DNA from: Blastomussa wellsi
Taxonomy: Eukaryota; Cnidaria; Anthozoa; Scleractinia; Plerogyridae
Assembly: GCA_947652115.1 (NCBI GenBank)
Contig: OX393570.1
Location: 10,769,890-10,833,889, forward strand
Direction: 5' to 3'
DNA length: 64,000 nucleotides
Part shown: one piece after another, positions 33,985 through 44,460 of the stretch
Layout: every line of letters starts with the position of its first letter
Numbering within the stretch: the first letter of the stretch is position 1
Translations under genes and position numbers: made by a program
The notes under the pieces: model-generated
Database searches by the model: none
What the model was told of the DNA's origin: nothing
Seen by the model: only the letters and a program-made list of their open reading frames with translations

Positions 33985-34104
33985 CTGGACCTCGACGCAT
34001 TCTGCAGAGTACAACATGGATTACAACAATGATAATCACCAATAGAATTATGACACTGAGATAAACAGCATGAAGAACCTCCACTTCCCTTTTGCATCTA
34101 ACAG
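33985..34104 (-). CDS. Receptor transmembrane exon
   Basis: 120 bp with acceptor TTATTTCCTATAG and donor GTAATTCTT (an alternative donor GTCCAG lies 6 bp earlier). It encodes VRCKREVEVLHAV, a 20-residue hydrophobic helix (YLSVIILLVIIIVVIHVVL) and the stop-transfer CRMRRGP. Phase 1 to 1. This is the single membrane span between the FN3 domains and the kinase. Confidence 0.88.
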
Positions 34105-34279
34105 CTATAGGAAATAAATCGAAAATTAATGTTTGTTTCCTCTTCTTAAGTGACACCTTTGAAAACTATGTAGCTTTCTCGATGCTATAAGTAGCTGACC
34201 ACTATATTAATACATTTGACTGTTCTATTTTAAGTTTAGAAATGGGTAGAAATTTTACGTTATCCCCAACAACAATAAG

Positions 34280-34424
34280 CAATTATTGGATGAGGTTGAG
34301 CATGATAGCGAGAATTATCAAGGCCGAGGTTTGTGTTATCTGCCGAAGCCGAAGGCTGAGGCGGATAACACAAACCGAGGCCTTGATAATTTCCCTATCA
34401 TGCGAAAACCGAATCCAATAATTG
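34280..34424. repeat. Hairpin flanking the Crypton-like element
   Basis: A near-perfect inverted repeat: the left arm starts CAATTATTGGAT and the right arm ends ATCCAATAATTG, with paired CCGAGGTTTGTGTTATC (34324-34340) and GATAACACAAACCGAGG (34364-34380). The loop lies near 34352. It abuts the short terminal repeat of the recombinase element. Confidence 0.85.
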
Positions 34425-34426
34425 TT

Positions 34427-36063
34427 TTATTATACAATTATAAATGTACAAGCGTTGAGACATTTCACAGAACAACAACAAAGTAAGCCACGCAATGACA
34501 CGTTTCAGTGTAAACATCTTTATTAATGATATCCGTGAATAACGTGTAAAGCGGAATTCAAAAGGTTTACAGAAAGGATTTAAGCTTAAAACATCTGAAA
34601 ACGTTTCAGGAAAAACTGAATCGAACTTAAACTTTTGAACAAAATTCTAAAGTTAAGTTGTACGGTCTTATGAAAAATGTTCCCGATTTGCGTTTAATGA
34701 ATGTTGACATTACAGTTAAAGAAATTAAAATTTTTCGTTATCTCTGAATGAGAGTTCTGTACAATAAATTCCTCTTGAGAAAGGCTAATAACAGGAGATA
34801 ACTGGTGCGGATTAATAGCCACTTCCTCACCTCTCACCTCGCACTCTGTCGTCAGGGTTTCCGACATTTTTCTCTTGGTTGAAATGTCAGTCCTGCTGTA
34901 GCTCCGAATGCTGGATTCATTTCTGTGCCCGCTCACCGCCATGATATGCCTTGCTTCGAACCCTGACTTGTCCAAGATTGTAACCGCCGTTGCCCTGATC
35001 GAGTGATTGGTGTAACACTTTGAAAGTTTGGCTTCTCGAGAGATCCTTTTCATTTTTTCACCGAGCAAACGCTCTCCGACAACCATGTTATCGTACCACA
35101 CTTGATCAGATATGCCGGCGTTTTTCTTCGGCCGCTGAAACAAAAATTCGTTTGAGGGATTCAGGTGCTGTATGTACCGTTCAAATGAAGCCACAGGACA
35201 GTGTGGTCCTGGTTTCTCGAACATCACGCCTCCTTCAAATCCTTCATCATTTTCTCGTCGGTTCTTTGTGAGTTCATCTGTTGTTTTGCACACATATTTT
35301 GCACCTTTGCCATCCGTGCTGAATGAAAAATCAGTTTTTTTGAGTTCACGAAGATTTTGCCTTCCTCGGCGACAAAAGTACAACATAACCTCGAAAAAAC
35401 TTTGTTTTGAAGCGTTTCCGGGCTGTTTTGGTTAAAAACATCGCTTTCGTACAGCTTTTTAAGATCTTCTTCGCAGATCGGTGGCGTGTGTTCGACTTTG
35501 GCGAGCCCTTGTCGTTTTAGTTCAACGCACTTGGCGCCAAAAACTTTGTTTGCCTCGGCAAATGCTGGATCGTTTATTATATCGAAGCCAAGAGTCGCCT
35601 TGAAGTGTCTGCCCAGTCCAAATCTCAGGCTGTTGAGAGTGCTTTTGGAATAAGAAGTTCCATCGACTTTTCTAGCTTCGGCATAAAATAGTTTGAGAAC
35701 GTTACTGATGCCATCTTTGGTTTGCGGTTCGGGAACTTTCTTCTCCTTCAAATACTGCTGTAAAACTCTAAGAGCTGTCTTGGTAGCTCGTTTGGTGTTC
35801 TTTGCGTCCTTGTCGTCAACAAGGCGTCCTAAATCCGCTTCTGAGACTGACGCGAATCTTGGAGCGGACTCCGCCATGACAATCTTGCTCAAACCGCCGG
35901 CTAGCTTGTCAGGTGACGAAAACCATTGTCTGCAAAAACGCGTCATACCTACATGCATAAACGCCAGTGTCTGTAGATGTGACGCGATGACACAGCGCCA
36001 TCTAGAATTAGCGGGGTGCTTTTAGCCAATCAAAATTGAGATAGCATCAGCATTGTATAATAA
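34427..36063 (-). mobile_element. Crypton-like tyrosine-recombinase element
   Basis: A single-gene element with no reverse transcriptase, inserted in the receptor intron between the transmembrane and FN3 exons. Perfect 12-bp inverted sequences TTATTATACAAT (34427-34438) and ATTGTATAATAA (36052-36063) lie at its edges, with a large hairpin directly outside the left one. A CCAAT box in TTAGCCAATCAAAATTGAG (36022-36040) fits a promoter for the minus-strand gene. Confidence 0.7.
34694..35877 (-). pseudogene. Crypton-like tyrosine recombinase, one frameshift
   Basis: Mediates insertion by site-specific strand exchange. The likely start is the ATG at 35877 (MAESAPRFASVSEADLGRLV). The N-terminal core-binding part is helical (KRATKTALRVLQQYLKEKK). 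The catalytic part has CRRGRQNLREL (arginine I, about 35376-35344), CYTNHSIRATAVTIL (H-x-x-R), VSGHRNESS (histidine) and IRSYSRTD (nucleophilic tyrosine, ~34895). All catalytic residues are intact. The only break is a frameshift in the overlap 35224-35386, so the copy is either young or mis-assembled there. The domain type is the one shared by Cryptons and animal genes domesticated from them. Confidence 0.85.
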
Positions 36064-36330
36064 CAACGTTCATCTTCACTGTAAAGGTAACTAACTAATT
36101 AAATAAAAACAAGTATATAGTCAGGAAAGAGGCATTGCCTCACCTGTTTGATTGTGGTTAGCCTTGAAACCAGTGGACCCTTAAATCACCGGAAAACAAA
36201 CAAATTAGCTTCGGAGATTGAATAGAAATTATAGCAATTATTTTTACGAGAAACAAAAAAAAATCAGTCAGAAAGAAATAGTCCAAAACAAACTCCACAA
36301 TAAATGAGAATAATTCTATCATTACTTTAC

Positions 36331-36642
36331 CTCTTAGAACTCTAATTCTCTTTATGTTTCGTTGTTCTTTCAAACTTTCTCCATATTTGTTAGTTGCAGT
36401 CACCCTAAACTCATACTGCTGACCTTTCTTGAGAATGACGACATATTCACGAACAGAGATATCATGAATGACCACAAGCTTCCTCCATTCCCCCACGGTA
36501 CAGTTACTACTAACGTTTCGTATATAAACACTGTATTGTGTGATCTCCGCTCCATTGTTGATTGGCTTTGTCCATTTCACGGTAAACTCATCATCCGGTA
36601 TCTCCTCAGGAATGTCAATAATATCTGGTGTCCCTGGAATTC
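36331..36642 (-). CDS. Receptor FN3 domain exon 2 (membrane-proximal)
   Basis: 312 bp, phase 1 to 1, acceptor GTTATTCATCAG and donor GTAAAGTAATG. FN3 landmarks are TVKWTKPINNGAEITQYSV (B and C strands), GQQYEFRVTATNKYGES (F-strand tyrosine and the N-x-x-G turn) and two N-glycosylation sites (NVSSNCT). The frame is intact. Confidence 0.9.
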
Positions 36643-36874
36643 CTGATGAATAACGATAACGAAAAATTGTTCCGTACTAGTCGAATTAAAGAAATTCAAC
36701 GAATTCGTAATGTTATTCCCATTTGTTGTTAAACAGTAGTGATAACAATGGACATGGGTGTAATAAGATTATTCGGTGATATATTTGCATCAAAAGGTAA
36801 TTGGATATTAATAGCGGATTTTATGTACGTTCTATCTATTTTGGTCAAAGAAACATATAATCCAGTTAGTTCAC

Positions 36875-37168
36875 CTTCAATCTTTGTCGTGATTGGCTTT
36901 TGCGCAGCTGAACCTTAAAAAACAGCATTCCTGGCCAACACCTTTACATTGTACGCGGTGTCTCTCTCCAGGCCTACAACTGAAAGACTTGTTGCGCCAG
37001 GGTTAGAAACATTCTTATTTTCTATCTCAGCGCCACCCTTTAGTATGACCACTCGGTATGCTGTGATAGGGCTCCCTCCATCATCAGCTGGTGGAGTCCA
37101 TTTCACTGTTAGTGACGTGGCTTGAATGTTTGAGTGTTGCAATATGATAGCCGGAGGGCCTGGCATTT
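36875..37168 (-). pseudogene. Receptor FN3 domain exon 1, with in-frame TAA
   Basis: 294 bp, phase 1 to 1, acceptor AATTTTCATTAG and donor GTGAACTAAC. FN3 features are TVKWTPPADDGGSPITAYRV and YNVKVLARNAVF. A TAA at 36917-36915 follows directly. Beyond it the same frame continues with GSAAQKPITTKIE to a correct-phase donor, so it is a point nonsense change and not the natural end. Translation would stop before the membrane span. Confidence 0.85.
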
Positions 37169-37646
37169 CTAATGAAAATTGAACAGAGAAATTTAATCAC
37201 CGATATCGATTCCCTCTTTGAGACTTGCGTGATTCATGGTATTATATTCATTTTTTCGCGCCAAATCTCACAGCGAGGATAGGGAATCTGTTTCTGGTGA
37301 ATCTCTGTTATTTTGGTACATTCTATCTCACTTTCACTTTCAAGTCTAGGTGATAATGGTAACAAACGAAAAAGCGTAAATTAGGACTTGCTAACTCTAT
37401 CAAGCTGAAAATATAAGAAAAGAAGGATTAAAACTACCCGAGTTTAAATCTCACAAATTTCAACTTCTATTTGCCAAGGTATTGCAAACAAGAAGATTTG
37501 ATGTCATTGCAATTCCAGCATAACTTTTTCAGTTACTTATATTTGATGGGCTTGTTAACTGCTGGTTCTGTCATAGTTGCGGGTACGTCCCTTTTGTCTA
37601 AACCACCTCCTCTCACAATGTATTTGGAAAATTTGTCTACACATAC

Positions 37647-37913
37647 TTATCTGTGTAAGGGGAATCAAGGCGTCGGTAAAAGGATAAAGACCATTGTCAG
37701 CGACACATCTGTACTCGCCAAAATCTTGTTCATCATTTATCTTCACCTCCACTGTGCTTTCTTTAGCAGTGACTGTGTGTAGTTTCTTTCCATCAGGTTT
37801 GTACCAGGTGATGGTTGGAGTTGGAACACCATCTGACACACACTTGAACGTCACTGTCTGACCAATCCATGACTTGGCAGCTGATGAAGCAAGACTTGAT
37901 ATTTTGGCTGCAT
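37647..37913 (-). CDS. Receptor Ig domain exon 3
   Basis: 267 bp, phase 1 to 1, acceptor TTTCCCTTACAG and donor GTATGTGTAG. I-set Ig pattern: GQTVTFKCVSDG (first cysteine), TITWYKPDGK (core tryptophan) and DFGEYRCVADNG (D-x-G-x-Y-x-C). Intact. Confidence 0.9.
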
Positions 37914-38152
37914 CTGTAAGGGAAAAAAATGTTTATCTTTTCTTGAAGTAGTTTGATAAAAAAAACTTGACGGGAGAATGAAATGCTTTTCTTGTATTGA
38001 TCGTGTAATTTATAAATTCTGTTTTACTTTGTTCCGTTACAAATATCAATTTATATTTCATCGCCATAGTTGATCATAGATGAAACCAATGAGGCCTGCT
38101 ACTGATCGAGGGCATGTTATTTTGTCAAATTAAGCAATGCAGTATGACTCAC

Positions 38153-38397
38153 AACGAACCACCAGGATCTCTTTGTGTGTCTTTGCTCCTGATGTGTTGT
38201 TAGCTGCGCATGTGTACATTCCATCATCTGTCCTGTTTATTCTGTCGAAGCTCAAATACGCTGTTTTCTTCCCAGTGCTTTTAATTTGTCCATTGCGCAT
38301 CCACGAAACTTCAGTACAGTCGCTGTACAACTGATATTGACCGAGGATCCCTCAATGTAACTTCCGCTTATTGATGGTGGGCTGATAACTGGTATCT
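38153..38397 (-). pseudogene. Receptor Ig domain exon 2, with 1-bp frameshift
   Basis: Acceptor GTTATCTAATTCCAG and donor GTGAGTCAT. The first part reads PVISPPSISGSYIEGSSVN and ISC. The second part, one frame over, reads CTEVSWMRNGQIKSTGKK and DDGMYTCAANNTSGA. Cysteine, tryptophan and Y-x-C of an Ig domain are all there, split over two frames. The exon is 245 bp, one short of a phase-preserving 246, which fits a one-base loss near 38325-38335. Confidence 0.85.
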
Positions 38398-41300
38398 CTG
38401 GAATTAGATAACGTTGTTAGCAATGCTAAAATAAGGATAAAGCTGATAGTTTCCCTATAGCCTATTGCTTTCCGTTGCCTAAAGTAGTCAATAAATTAAA
38501 TCGTCATACAATGGTGATTTTCTCAGTTCCATGAGTGAGGTCTGAAAAATTCTCTCTTGACACAAATATCAACTCAGACAACAAAAAGACCAACAACAAC
38601 AACAGCAACAACAACGATGCTTTATTTCTGACAGATGACGATTATGAATTTGATAGCGACGATGATGATTGTTCCTATAGTTTGCCTTCCATTTCGTATT
38701 TTCAATCGTATCCTCTGCGGTGGTTATTCAAGACTTCTGCTTCTTGACCTCGCATCAGCTACAGTGGTTGCGTATTAAAAATAATATAATTTGATGTCAG
38801 TGAGAATTGTGTGCTGGCCTACAAGCCAAGGTTTTTTCTCTTTTTAATGGCTGTATGATAAGTCGACTCAGCAATGTATACTTTTTGTTCCGTTTCCTCA
38901 GAAATGAAACGGTTTGACTTTGAAGTATTGGTATAGTAATGATACTAACCAATCAGCCTAAAGTTCGTCATAGCCATGGAATTAACAATTTTTCCCCCTC
39001 AAAAATGCTGTTTTAACACATCTTTCTCACATATTGCTGAAATGGATCGTCACGGCAAAAAAAGGAAATTAGCATTTTGTCATAGTTTAAAAGTTTTGAC
39101 GTCTGTGATGATAATGAGCTAAATTAAACCGATGTAATAAAGAGGTGTTCCCTTACCATGTAAAATTGTAGTATAATTATGGCGGTGAGAATGGAATGGC
39201 GCACAAAAAGTAAATACTTTTTTGAGGGAAATATCACTGCCACACTACACGGTGCATAATTTAATGTTCTATGACACTGACACCTGAAACACCCTAAGCC
39301 GCACGTGATGAGCATTAGCCTTTGTCTAACTTTTGACGTCATCGCCTATATTCATGTCCAAGATCTGCAGGAGGAAATTGTCTTCCTAACGATACCCAGA
39401 ACTGAGACGATCGAGAAATTAATGAACGCGAATTAGGGACCCGCATGCTTAGAAAGTCCAACGGAATACCCACAGGAAACTTTTCCTCCAGGACTCTTGG
39501 TAATTAAAACTACGAATTTCTCATTTGAATGATGCGTTCACCGAAATTCTTGAACTAAATGCTAAATAGAAGACCGAAAAAGCAGACTTTCGTCCCATTT
39601 AACAAATAAAGAACTCGACTGTGCTCTGTTCTGTTGTAAAGCGGCACGCAGGAAGCGGCTAGGCCACGAAAGAAGTGTAGGGAGAAACATGAGCATGACA
39701 ATTACGAAACGAAGAGCTCGAAACTCCGGTCAAGACTTTACAAAATGGTGGGCTTGAAATGAGGAACAGTTGTCTTTTTGACAGTCAGTTTTACTGGAGA
39801 CGATTGCCGAACTGGTGACAGCGTTATAAAGATTGAGCTAGTTCCAGTCAGAGCACAGGAGAGTATTCAGAACAAGTTTTTAATTGTTCATTTCATCAGA
39901 GTGAGTCTTGTAACTCTTGAGGATGATCGCTTCGCAGAGTTGAACGGAGTTCACCGCAAGCGGGAACAAGCATACCTCCTCACGCAAACATCCTTTGGGC
40001 TTCGTCAAAGGACGTCTGCGTGGGAGGCTAGAACGAGCACAGTCTCAATGTGAGTTTTCAGTCCGATTTTACGGAAATAATTAAGCTTTCCATCATAACC
40101 ACATATAGCCTATTTGGTGTTTCTTTCGTTGTTTCACTTCTTCTGTGTAATAAATACCTTCGTGAAAAATTTAGTGTCGTTTATTAAAGCATTTGACAGG
40201 TTAAGAAATGTTATTTAATTCGCTAATTGATAACCGTATTTTCGTCTGCAATTTGTCGGAAACTTACGTACAGCTTTAACGTTACTTATTTTTTACAACG
40301 CAGACCATTTTTATCGCAGACAAATAGATTCTTTTTGTGTGTGTGTTTGTTAAAATGTCGAAGGTGAAATCAGAAATATAAATTGGGCTGCCATTTTTCA
40401 AATGTGTACTTTGTACCGAATAAAGGACGTTGTGTCAACCAATCAGAACGCGCGTTATGACGAAACTTTATTACAAATCAAAACTTGAGCGTATATCATC
40501 TTTATCACTGGGGAGTAAATTGTGATGAAGAAACATCCTATACAGGGGAGTAGAAATAAGCGTTGGGGCTGATGAGCCACATTAACAAGTATCGCTATTG
40601 GGTTTAAATTGTAAAGAGAGTCGCATTTATTTCAGTTCTAAAATGCACTTGCCCCGTCTCATGTCGAGTAAGAAGGGGCCCATCTTCACTTCCCTGTTTT
40701 ATACAGTCCAATCACTACCTTACCCACCTTCAACTACAAAGTACACCGAATTAATTTTTTCGATTCAAAACTATCAGTTAATTGGAGTTACCACACAATC
40801 ATATCACAATCAATCACTCTTTTTAAATGAGCTTAAAGTGAAAATGACCCGACCAGTGGATGCGCTACCAATCCCACTCACGCGTCCACGGTATGTTGAA
40901 GGTACTGCTATCCTAGCACTGGACCGTTTTACTTTATAGAAACTAGCACTCCATTATCCTCTAAGCTGGGTTGTCTGTCTATTCTTTATTCAACACTGTC
41001 AACATCACCAGCGAAGCTCCCTGAAAAGTTAACAGATAAGCCAACCAAACCTGACACTCTTTCCCGTCGTACCTTGAAATAAATTTAAATCAATCTGACC
41101 TCCTGAAAAGTATATAAAACGTACAGCAAAGTTATTTTTTAGCCATGATCGAATCACTTTCACTTCAAAGAAGTTTCTTTTACTTTGGCTTGTTTGTTAC
41201 TACGGAGATCTCTGCACTAATAAAATAGACAAAATTAAACCATGGGAAATGCTTTGTACGATTTTTATTCATTCGTTGAGCAGCATCTAAAACCTCACTC

Positions 41301-42105
41301 GGTTAACCGCGTTCACTCCTTCGATTTCTGATACTACTAAATCTTAGTCCAGTCTCTAATTTTTCCCTTCCGCGCGTTATTTATAGGTGCTGAAGTGTCC
41401 GAGTTCAGTCCTGTAAGTTGCGCGGAAGTGAGAGTTCAGCGACTGGACTGACTCAACCATTAAATAAAAATCTTACGCGCGCATTTCCATGAAGAAATTT
41501 CCACATAAATACACAAAAATTTTGCCAAATTACAAAGGCGAACATTATGATACGAATTTTACATAGCAAAATGTGTGCTTTAAAAAAATGAGATATCGTT
41601 AACCTTCAGAGAAAACTATCCCGTGAAGTAAAGTGTTTACAGCGGAACTTCGGTTGACCTAAGTGTCAAAGCATAAACCCATAAACTTTGGAAGGCCACT
41701 TTACAAATAAATGTGAGCTTGTTGTGGTACGTCCTGTAATCGACCACGAATTTGTTCATCACATTGTCAAATTTGTGTGGAGACTCACGAGGCCGCCGTA
41801 TTCAATCCCTACCATTTTCATATTGAAAACGAATGGGATGACTTCCTCTTTAAAGGAGTCCCTTTTGATTCAATGTGTTGATTTTTTTCTGAGAACTAAG
41901 AGAACCAAGGATTGTAAGCAGTTTGAGAGATTGAAGCTATTGAAATATTTCAACAAGCGCGCGTAGTGGCGTCATACTGCGTCATCGTGTTGTTTTTTTT
42001 TTTCGATGCATTTTTCGACCGTGAATATTAGCCAATGAGCGCGCGAGAATTTCTGCAGTTATGGACCAGGAAAAATAGACCAGGCAAAACACTTATAGAA
42101 TTTGA
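38398..42105. other. Long receptor intron, part 1
   Basis: Part of the ~14.6-kb intron between Ig exons 1 and 2. I see no further exon. Included are a CAACAA-rich low-complexity stretch (38580-38620) and a hairpin at 39975-40027 (CCTCC..ACGCA, CCTTTG, then the complement). Open frames at 39778-40053 and 40598-40939 on the plus strand have no recognised domain. Confidence 0.45.
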
Positions 42106-42430
42106 CCCACAAGAGCTATGATAATCAAAACTCTAGGTATATCTCAGCTTATTTATTCTGCATCAAATCTTCCCATTCCCGCAGGCTTGGAAGATATGGT
42201 TAAAACCAAATGCTTAAAATCTCTTTGGAGAAAATTAAAAGATGTGGACTCTATCAGGTCTCTTAAGGCGGATTACGCATGACTGACATGGGTTTAATGT
42301 TCAAGTCACTCAAACTTGCTTGGAGTCCTAGACTACTGTTAGCAGACAAGAAAAATTGGTGTACTCTGCCGAACAATTTCTTCAGAGAAGTAGGTGGATT
42401 AAATTTTTATGTACTTTAACCAACTTCCTG
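42106..42430 (+). mobile_element. LINE (L1/Tx1-like) C-terminal ORF2 fragment
   Basis: Readable pieces TLGISQLIYSASNLPIPAGL (42130-42190), MTDMGLMFKSLKLAW (shifted frame, 42280-42325) and NNFFREVGGLNFYVL belong to the segment after the RT of the same LINE type as at 4.7-8.1 kb. They cover a part that is deleted in that copy. Broken by frameshifts, truncated at both ends. Confidence 0.75.
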
Positions 42431-43352
42431 TTCGTGTAAAACTATCCTCTAGTCTTTCGCACCCACCCAGAGGGGGTACAGGAAGGGTTTAGAGGGGCGT
42501 GTAGGAGGGGTTCAGAAAAAGTTCGGAAGTATTTCAGAAAAAAAAATTCAGAGTAATCGTACCTCCATCAATATAGCTATAGAATCGTCCGTTACTCATT
42601 TTAATTCAGTCTATTCTAAGACCTTGTCAAGTTTAGTTCAAAATGTCCAGCAATATTGATCATTTCCTTCATCAAGGTTATGAGAAATTTGAAGATAGCG
42701 GAATAGCATCTTCACAAGAGGATGAGGGGCAGGATGCACATCCTTGGTAACGCCATTCGCGCTTGCTGTGCGAGTATGAACAAAACGGAGATTCGTCTAA
42801 ATGACCCGTGTTAAAGCTGAAATGCTGCACTGCCTGATTATACGGGAATGAGGTGAGAAAAGTACTCCTACAATATTTGCAGTAGATGCATGCGATAAAG
42901 AAAGATTCGACTCTCCGTGAAGTGATGGAGACTAAAGATAAATTGAAAAATGTAGGAGGTTGCGTGTGACTCCCTGAATCGACAGAACTTGTCTCCGACA
43001 AGTGAAAATAGATTAATTCCGATAAATTAATATTCTAGGGGGACTAAAACAAAACTGATTTGCATCGCATCAAGTCTTTGTAAACATGCATGCAAATCAG
43101 TTTGTGACGTCTACCCAGGAATAGACCCACGCCCCTTCTGACCCGGTCGTCAACCAAATAACGTACAGTTTTTTATTTAGTAAAAAGGAGAAACGAAAAG
43201 TGCAATGCGTTTCAAAGTGGTGCAAAGGTTTATTTTAACGAAAAAAAAATATTCATTCATTTTTTAATTTTCACGGTCATTCTTAGCGGAAATTCTGCAA
43301 TTGCAGTTGACGTTATTATTTCAGAGAAATTATTAAGAACCAGCAAAAATAC
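42431..43352. other. Receptor intron, nothing recognised
   Basis: A minus-strand frame at 42678-43001 is serine/cysteine-rich without a recognisable fold. No repeat boundary seen. Confidence 0.4.
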
Positions 43353-44460
43353 GGAGCTCCGCTTTTAGGCTTGGCTAAATCTATATATTAATTTATAACC
43401 TACCAAAGGAACTGACTGATCAAAGTAAAAAGCACATGCTTGCTTTTCGTGACACGAAAAGAGCTGGAAAAAAGGCGGTATTCAGTAAGTCTGAACTGGA
43501 TCATATAATTTCAACAGTTTGACGTGCTATTTGCTGAATATTTTTCTGCCAATCTGGAATAAGAAGTTCTGTTAACATAAAGTCAATCATTTGCACTGTT
43601 GCAGACATCGTAACTGTTCGTTATTGTTCTAGAATATTCTGGAATGTTCTTATATCTAACTATCACTCAATTATCTCACAACGTAATTCTGTGAATGATC
43701 ACAGTGCTGTTTTGTACGTGTACACCCACATTAACGCGTACCCCTTCTCAAAAGTTCTTTTTGTTTTGATTCATTTACGTAATTGCTTTGTTATAAAAGC
43801 TGTTTCGCCAGACACCTATGTTGGGGTATGGACAAAACGTGGGTAGGCCATGGCCTGCGCCATGGTGTAGGCCACGGCCTACCGGTGGTCAGATTTCTCC
43901 AAACGTAAAATCAGTAACAGGTGAACGAATACACTGGCATGCATCTAAACGGGTATATTACAAAGAATGAAAAACAAACACTATTTTCAACCGAGTTGTA
44001 TTGTATCACGAGTTAAGTTTGAGCTCCAGTCAATATTTTTTCACCTTTTCTTCTTTTCAATATTCTTCGCCCACAATTGTTATTTCCCAGAAGTAACAAG
44101 TAATCGCCCCGTGTAAGTTAATCCGGATTCCGGAATCCAAGACATTTTTGCCAGTGGAATTCGGAATCTTGGGCTTTGGAATCCGGAAACCAGCTCTTGG
44201 AAGCCGGAATCCCACCTCCAATTGCAATCCTGCATCTTAGCTGCTGAAATCGACTCCCAATCAGTATGGTTGGCTTCCGGTGTCCACTTATGCTTATGAC
44301 AGGCGACTTTAATGCGTTTTCGCTCACGCTGTGCCAAATGGAAAAGAAAGAAGCTGGTCGAAAGACAGGAAGCGCTTACCATTTGAACGGAATTTTCCAC
44401 GCAATCTCTTAGGTCCTAAGTTTAATATATAGATTTAGCCAAGCCTAAAAGCGGAGCTCC
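43353..44460. mobile_element. Non-autonomous DNA element with 39-bp perfect TIRs
   Basis: GGAGCTCCGCTTTTAGGCTT at 43353 and its continuation to 43391 are exactly inverted at 44422-44460. The ~1.1-kb interior has no transposase. It holds a self-complementary phrase around 43840-43885 (GTAGGCCATGGCCTGCGCCA) and a repeated TTCCGGAATCC motif near 44125-44215. The target-site duplication is unclear because the ends are themselves palindromic (GGAGCTCC). Confidence 0.85.

Noticed and set aside
39778..40053. 91-residue plus-strand frame
   Set aside because: No recognisable domain and its end lies in a hairpin repeat.
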